Positions 12,609 through 16,353 of a stretch of 16,353 nucleotides of DNA are shown one piece after another. The stretch spans positions 1 through 16,353 of the forward strand of contig JAKAXN010000065.1 in NCBI GenBank assembly GCA_021816565.1, given 5' to 3'. The notes under the pieces were generated by a model, which had not been told where the DNA came from, did no database searches, and was given only the letters and a program-made list of their open reading frames with translations. The translations under genes and the position numbers were made by a program. This DNA is from Actinomycetes bacterium. GTDB lineage: Bacteria > Actinomycetota > Acidimicrobiia > Acidimicrobiales > Palsa-688. Numbering within the stretch: the stretch's first letter is position 1; every line of letters starts with the position of its first letter.

Positions 12609-14143
12609 CGGCGGTCCCCGTCGGAGTTGCTGCGGGTGAGCCGGGTGGCCACCCAGCTGAGGGCGGCGCCCACCCCGCCCGGGGCGGCGTCGCCGTGGGG
12701 GCCGGCCCCGGAGCCGGCCGCCGCCACCGCCGGCTCGCGCGAGCCGTCGGGACCCTGCCACCTGGCCCGCTCCGGCATGTACATCTCCGGGTCGGGGATG
12801 GCCGACTCGGCCGATCCCCGCGGCGCCTCGGACGGCTCGGCCGGCACCCCGCGCAGGTCCCGGCAGATCCGCCAGGCGATGAAGCCGGTGATGGGCGGCA
12901 GCCCTATCACCAGGGCCCGCATGGCGTAGGTGAACGGCACCTGCTGCAGATTCATGTAGAAGCCGAACACGTCCTGGCCGCCGCCCACGGTGAGCACCGC
13001 GTAGGCGGTGAGGATGGCCACGCCCACAGCGGTGCGCCCGGGCCGGTCCCGGGGCCGGTCCAGCAGGTTGTGGTAGAGCCGGTCCCCGGTCCACCACCGC
13101 TCGATGAAGGGGTAGGCGGCCATGACCGCGAACGTCCCGCCCGGGATGACCACCCCGGACCAGAACAGCTCCGACACCGTCCAGCCGAAGATGTGCAGCC
13201 GCCACGGCGGGAACAGCCGGAGAGACCCCTCCATCCATCCGGTGTACCAGTCGGGCTGGGCGAAGGAGCTGGCCAGGTAGGGGTGATAGGGGCCGTACTC
13301 CCAGATGGGATTGATCTGCACCAGGCCGCCCAGGATGAACACGGTGGCGGTCACCACGCACATCAGCGCCACCGAGCGGAAGGCGTAGGTCGGCCACAGC
13401 TGGGAGCCGACCAGGCGCTTCTCGGTGCGGCCCGGGCCGGGGAACTGGGTGTGCTTCTGGCGCCAGATCAGGGCCAGGTGCAGCCCCAGCAGGGCGAAGA
13501 TCAAAAGCGGCACCACGAACACGTGCATCAGGTACAGCCGGTGCTCGAGCTGGTTGGACGGGAACTGCCCGCCGAAGAACAGGTACGCCGGCCAGGCTCC
13601 GAGCAGGGGTATGGACTCGGCGATGGAGTAGCCGATGCGCAGCCCCAGGCCGGACATGAGGTCCCCGGGCAGGGAGTACCCGCTGAAGCCGTTGAAGATG
13701 GCCAGCACCAGCAGCGTGACGCCGATCATCCAGTTGATCTCCCGGGGCTTGCGGAAGGCCCCGGTGAAGAAGATGCGGCACAGGTGGCAGACCAGGGTGG
13801 CGACGAACAGGTCGGCGGTCCAGTGGTGGACCTGGCGGATCAGGTTGCCGGCCCGCACGTCCAGGCTGATGTGCAGGACCGACTCGTAGGCGGAGTTCAT
13901 CGACACGCCGTGCAGGCGCATGTACGAGCCCTGGTAGACCACGGTGGTGTCACTCGGGTCGAAGAAGAACGCCAGCCACACCCCGGTGACCACCAGGATC
14001 AAGAAGCAGTAGACGGCCACCTCGCCGAGCATGAAGGACCAGTTGTCCGGGAAGATGTGGTCCAGGGCCTGCTGCAGGAACTTCTGGCTGCCGACCCTCT
14101 CGTCGAGGGCGGCGTTCAGTTTGCGGATCGGTCGTGCCGGCAA
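12605..14143 (-). CDS. qcrB: Cytochrome bc1 complex cytochrome b subunit
   Basis: The quinol-oxidising cytochrome b of the actinobacterial bc1 (bcc) complex, 512 aa, with b-type haems. Ligand pairs are His106/His120 in the second helix (RQVHHWTADLF..CHLCR) and His207/His222 (spacing 14 and 15, the latter as in b6f-like proteins). GFSGYSLPGD (152-161) is the conserved turn, and PDWY (297-300) replaces PEWY at the quinol-oxidation site, as usual in actinobacteria. The C-terminal extension after about 450 is cytoplasmic and low complexity. TTG 14143 is the start, with GGAGG 9 nt upstream, inside the end of qcrA. It lies 4 nt after the qcrA stop. The stop overlaps the lipoprotein gene. Confidence 0.97.
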   Translation of the reverse strand: MPARPIRKLNAALDERVGSQKFLQQALDHIFPDNWSFMLGEVAVYCFLILVVTGVWLAFFFDPSDTTVVYQGSYMRLHGVSMNSAYESVLHISLDVRAGNLIRQVHHWTADLFVATLVCHLCRIFFTGAFRKPREINWMIGVTLLVLAIFNGFSGYSLPGDLMSGLGLRIGYSIAESIPLLGAWPAYLFFGGQFPSNQLEHRLYLMHVFVVPLLIFALLGLHLALIWRQKHTQFPGPGRTEKRLVGSQLWPTYAFRSVALMCVVTATVFILGGLVQINPIWEYGPYHPYLASSFAQPDWYTGWMEGSLRLFPPWRLHIFGWTVSELFWSGVVIPGGTFAVMAAYPFIERWWTGDRLYHNLLDRPRDRPGRTAVGVAILTAYAVLTVGGGQDVFGFYMNLQQVPFTYAMRALVIGLPPITGFIAWRICRDLRGVPAEPSEAPRGSAESAIPDPEMYMPERARWQGPDGSREPAVAAAGSGAGPHGDAAPGGVGAALSWVATRLTRSNSDGDRR

Positions 14144-14147
14144 CTCC

Positions 14148-15044
14148 TCAGTCCTCCGCCACGCCCTTGGAGTAGTGCCAGAACACCGGGCCCGGAGGCT
14201 GGGAGAAGTCCCCGGCCGAGCGCAGCGTGCCGTCGGGGTCCACCGTCAGCGGCAGCTGGGCCAGGGAGCCGCCGGCCGGCCCGAAGATGGGGTGGGCCCC
14301 GTCGGTCACCGCGAACGTCGACTGGTGGCACGGGCACTCGAGGTCGAGGGTGCGCCGGTTGTACAGGTTGACCGGGCAGCCGGCGTGGGAGCAGATCTTG
14401 GAGTAGGCGATGTAGTCGTGGGGAGCCCAGGTCTCCCGGCCGGGCAGCGGGCGGTTGGTCCCGGGCGGGAGGTGGATCAGCATGACCGGCACGTAGGGCT
14501 CCTCGATGAAACCCTGGGGGTATACCGACAGGGCCGCCCCCACGGGCAGGTCCCCGACCTTGACGGGCTTGCCGTCGGAGTCGACCAGGACCCGCTTCTG
14601 GCGCCACACGGTGTGGATCAGCGAGTTGGCCGGCGGACCGAAGGACCGCACCGTCGACAGCACGCTGGCCACGATGGCGGCGCCCACCGCCCCCAGCGAG
14701 CCGAGCAGCAACCGGCGCCGGCCCAGGCCGCCCCGGTCGAGGGTGGCCAGAACGGTGGCCTCCTTCTCCGGGGTGCTCTGCATGTCGGGGTACTCCTCGA
14801 AGTACGGGCCCTCGGGCAGGAGGTGGTGGGCCCACAGGACCAGGCCGATGGCCAGGAACAGGAGCGATCCGCCGAGGAATCCGCCCTCGAGTCCCATGTC
14901 GCCGGTGGTCCAGAACACGATGGCCATGCCGGTGCCGAGGATGCCGGCGGCCACGAAGCAGGCCATGATGGCCCTGCTGGCCCGCCGGGCCTCCTTCCGG
15001 TCGAGTTCCTCGGCCACTTCGTGTCGCTTCTCGTCGATACTCAT
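14148..15044 (-). CDS. qcrA: Cytochrome bc1 complex Rieske iron-sulfur subunit
   Basis: A 298-aa Rieske protein passing electrons from quinol to the QcrC haems. It has three membrane helices (about 25-45, 54-73 and 112-130), as in actinobacteria. The third is preceded by twin arginines (GRRRLLLG, 108-115), in keeping with the known Sec plus Tat insertion of these proteins. The [2Fe-2S] ligands are Cys218/His220 (CSHAGC) and Cys237/His240 (CPCHQS), with a disulfide between Cys223 and Cys239. ATG 15044 overlaps the qcrC stop as ATGA. An upstream in-frame start would only add residues encoded inside qcrC. Confidence 0.97.
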   Translation of the reverse strand: MSIDEKRHEVAEELDRKEARRASRAIMACFVAAGILGTGMAIVFWTTGDMGLEGGFLGGSLLFLAIGLVLWAHHLLPEGPYFEEYPDMQSTPEKEATVLATLDRGGLGRRRLLLGSLGAVGAAIVASVLSTVRSFGPPANSLIHTVWRQKRVLVDSDGKPVKVGDLPVGAALSVYPQGFIEEPYVPVMLIHLPPGTNRPLPGRETWAPHDYIAYSKICSHAGCPVNLYNRRTLDLECPCHQSTFAVTDGAHPIFGPAGGSLAQLPLTVDPDGTLRSAGDFSQPPGPVFWHYSKGVAED

Positions 15045-16033
15045 CCGCGCTTTCCGATCCAACGGGTGACGAACAGGATCCCGACCATGGCGATCAGCCA
15101 CACCACCGCTCCCTCGGCGAAGGGCCCGAGGTGGGAGATGGGGTCACCGCCGTGGTCGTAGGGATGCTTCATCTCCTGCAGGTAGGCGGCGATGTCGTTG
15201 ACCTGCCGGGAGGTGAGCTCCTTGGGCCCGAACCTGGGCATGACGACCGGCCCGATCCGCACCGCTTCGCCCAGCTGGGTGGGCGACGCCTCGGTGATCT
15301 TCGGGACCGGCCGGTCGAAGAGGATGCCGCCGGAGCCGCTCCAGTTGTGGCACGCCGCGCAGTCCTCCATGTACAGCTCCTGGCCGTGGGCGGCCACCCC
15401 GGCGGTCGGGTTGACAGTGGGGATGCCAGGTCCGCCGTGGGCCACCAGGGCGGTCACGTAGCGGTCCAGCGCCTTGATGTCGGCCTCCGGCAGGATGCGG
15501 GAGTAGGGGGTGGTCTTGGACGAGACGTCCTTTTTCGGCATGCGCCCGGTGGTGAGCTCGAAGTCCACGGCGGCCTCCCCCACCCCCTTCAGGCTGGGCG
15601 CCCGGGGGGTGCCCAGGCCGCTGTTGCCGTGGCAGGCGGCGCAGTCCTGCTGGTAGAGCACCCGGGCCGTCACCCCGTTGGCCCCGATCGTGTTGCCGGC
15701 CACCACGGCCGGGTCGACCGGGGTGCCCTGCGAGGCGGTCGGGTGGTTGGGCGTGCCGTTGGACGGGGTGTGCGTCGGTGGGGCGGCGGTGGTGGTGGTC
15801 TCCCCGGGCGTGGTGGTCACCGTGACCGGGCGGGTGTCCGGAGGCGACAGGGGCAGGTTGGCGGCGCCGGGCACGGAGGTGGTCGACGACGAGGTGGTGG
15901 ATCCGGGCGGGGCGGCCAGGGCCACCGCGTTGGAGGGGACCAGGACCCATCCGAGTCCCCCGGCCAGGAACAGCAGCGGGGCCCAGATGAGCGTCAGCCG
16001 CCGCCACCGACGGGGTCCTGTGGTGCCGCTCAC
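15041..16033 (-). CDS. qcrC: Cytochrome bc1 complex diheme cytochrome c subunit
   Basis: A 330-aa membrane-anchored protein with two c-type haem sites, CAACH at 131-135 and 225-229. Candidate axial Met are Met165 (GRMP) and Met265 (VVMPRFGP). An N-terminal helix (about 13-32) and a C-terminal helix (about 303-322) hold it in the membrane with the haems outside. It replaces cytochrome c1 plus a soluble cytochrome c and passes electrons directly to the aa3-type oxidase in actinobacteria. Residues about 44-105 form a Thr/Ser/Pro linker, probably flexible. GTG 16033 overlaps the upstream gene's stop as GTGA. The N-terminus (MSGTTGPRRWRR) is positively charged and fits a membrane insertion start. 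Confidence 0.96.
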   Translation of the reverse strand: MSGTTGPRRWRRLTLIWAPLLFLAGGLGWVLVPSNAVALAAPPGSTTSSSTTSVPGAANLPLSPPDTRPVTVTTTPGETTTTAAPPTHTPSNGTPNHPTASQGTPVDPAVVAGNTIGANGVTARVLYQQDCAACHGNSGLGTPRAPSLKGVGEAAVDFELTTGRMPKKDVSSKTTPYSRILPEADIKALDRYVTALVAHGGPGIPTVNPTAGVAAHGQELYMEDCAACHNWSGSGGILFDRPVPKITEASPTQLGEAVRIGPVVMPRFGPKELTSRQVNDIAAYLQEMKHPYDHGGDPISHLGPFAEGAVVWLIAMVGILFVTRWIGKRG

Positions 16034-16353
16034 GACCGCTTCTCCTGGCGGCGCTCGGCCCACTCCACCCGCCACCGGGCCAGGCAGAAGGCCACCAGCG
16101 GCAGGGCCAGGTAGGCGAGGAACACCCCGAACACCCAGGCCAGGCCCCCGGCCAGGCAGGCCGCGGCGAAGGCCGGGGCGACGGCCCCGTTGCGGGCCCG
16201 CCCGGCACCGGGCGGTGTGGCCACCGGCCGGCGGGGCCGGGACGGGAACAGCAGCACCGCCAGCGTCACGATCAGCAGCAGGCCGACCATCGACCAGCCC
16301 AGGATCAGCTCCTGCAGGCGGGAGTAGGCGTTGAAGGCGAAGTGCCACGAGAC
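16030..16353 (-). CDS. Membrane protein upstream of qcrC, partial (5' end outside window)
   Basis: The frame is open to the window edge. 107 codons are visible, ending at TGA 16032-16030, which overlaps the qcrC start. A first helix (about residues 16-37 of the visible part, including ELILGWSMVGLLLIVTLAVL) and a long Ala/Leu-rich hydrophobic segment (about 58-88) are seen, with a basic RPRR loop and a charged tail (EWAERRQEKRS). The residues before Met at 16290 are protein-like and belong to the same helix, so the gene very likely begins beyond the window. In many actinobacteria ctaE (oxidase subunit III) precedes qcrC, but this end does not look like subunit III to me. The identity is open. 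Confidence 0.65.
   Translation of the reverse strand, partial: VSWHFAFNAYSRLQELILGWSMVGLLLIVTLAVLLFPSRPRRPVATPPGAGRARNGAVAPAFAAACLAGGLAWVFGVFLAYLALPLVAFCLARWRVEWAERRQEKRS

Noticed and set aside
12222..13781. Minus-strand frame overlapping qcrB as one long protein with the lipoprotein
   Set aside because: Only the last 128 codons (from GTG 12608) show a signal peptide and ordered protein. The rest is an out-of-frame shadow of qcrB.
15045..15101. Earlier start for qcrA inside qcrC adding 19 residues
   Set aside because: ATG 15044 gives the ATGA overlap seen throughout this operon, and the extra residues are an out-of-frame reading of qcrC.
1..16353. Mobile elements, CRISPR arrays, tRNA/rRNA genes, phage or toxin-antitoxin modules
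   Set aside because: Looked for on both strands and not seen: no transposase, regularly spaced repeats, terminal inverted repeats or conserved RNA segments.

Overview
The window comes from a very GC-rich chromosome (by eye about 70% or more) with heavy use of GTG starts, GTGA/ATGA stop-start overlaps and an actinobacterial-type cytochrome bc1 operon (qcrCAB with a diheme QcrC and a three-helix Rieske protein). An actinomycete is well supported. A deep-branching class such as Acidimicrobiia is plausible, but I cannot prove it from this sequence. I see no IS element, phage gene, CRISPR array, tRNA or rRNA. All the genes share one composition, so this looks like ordinary chromosomal backbone with some unusual gene-level details.

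Left part (1-6.3 kb): the 3' end of a GH65 disaccharide phosphorylase, a small disordered protein and an MFS sugar porter run rightward, a plausible sugar-uptake and phosphorolysis group. The porter frame lacks any ATG/GTG/TTG start upstream of its first membrane helix and is in frame with the preceding small ORF across a TAG codon. A PAP2-type membrane phosphatase runs leftward and overlaps the porter end by 92 bp. It diverges from a CPA1-type cation/proton antiporter with a C-terminal TrkA-C domain. An 11-codon leader ORF with a strong Shine-Dalgarno sequence ends in a GTGA overlap with the antiporter start. An SDR oxidoreductase follows.

Middle (6.3-10.3 kb): a TetR-family repressor converges on the SDR and diverges from a small membrane-anchored Cys/His-rich protein. 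The shared intergenic region holds two inverted copies of TGTACNNGTACGC. A strong 15-bp hairpin separates the small gene from a leftward marR-clC operon. The ClC protein carries CBS and TrkA-C domains and departs from the canonical sequence at the selectivity and internal-proton positions. A perfect 13-bp palindrome lies between marR and the divergent ctaG.

Right part (10.3-16.35 kb): ctaG (cytochrome oxidase copper assembly) runs rightward and overlaps tail-to-tail by 4 bp with a tightly packed leftward operon: partial membrane protein, qcrC, qcrA, qcrB, a Cys-rich lipoprotein, a two-helix membrane protein and a hemerythrin-domain protein. Six of its seven genes are joined by stop-start overlaps and the other junction has a 4-nt gap, so the three unfamiliar proteins downstream of qcrB are probably co-expressed with the bc1 complex. 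They are the best candidates here for an undescribed respiratory accessory module.

A recurring feature is a TAGNNN hexamer placed 6-7 nt before the start codon of several first-in-operon genes that lack a Shine-Dalgarno sequence, the geometry expected for leaderless transcripts.
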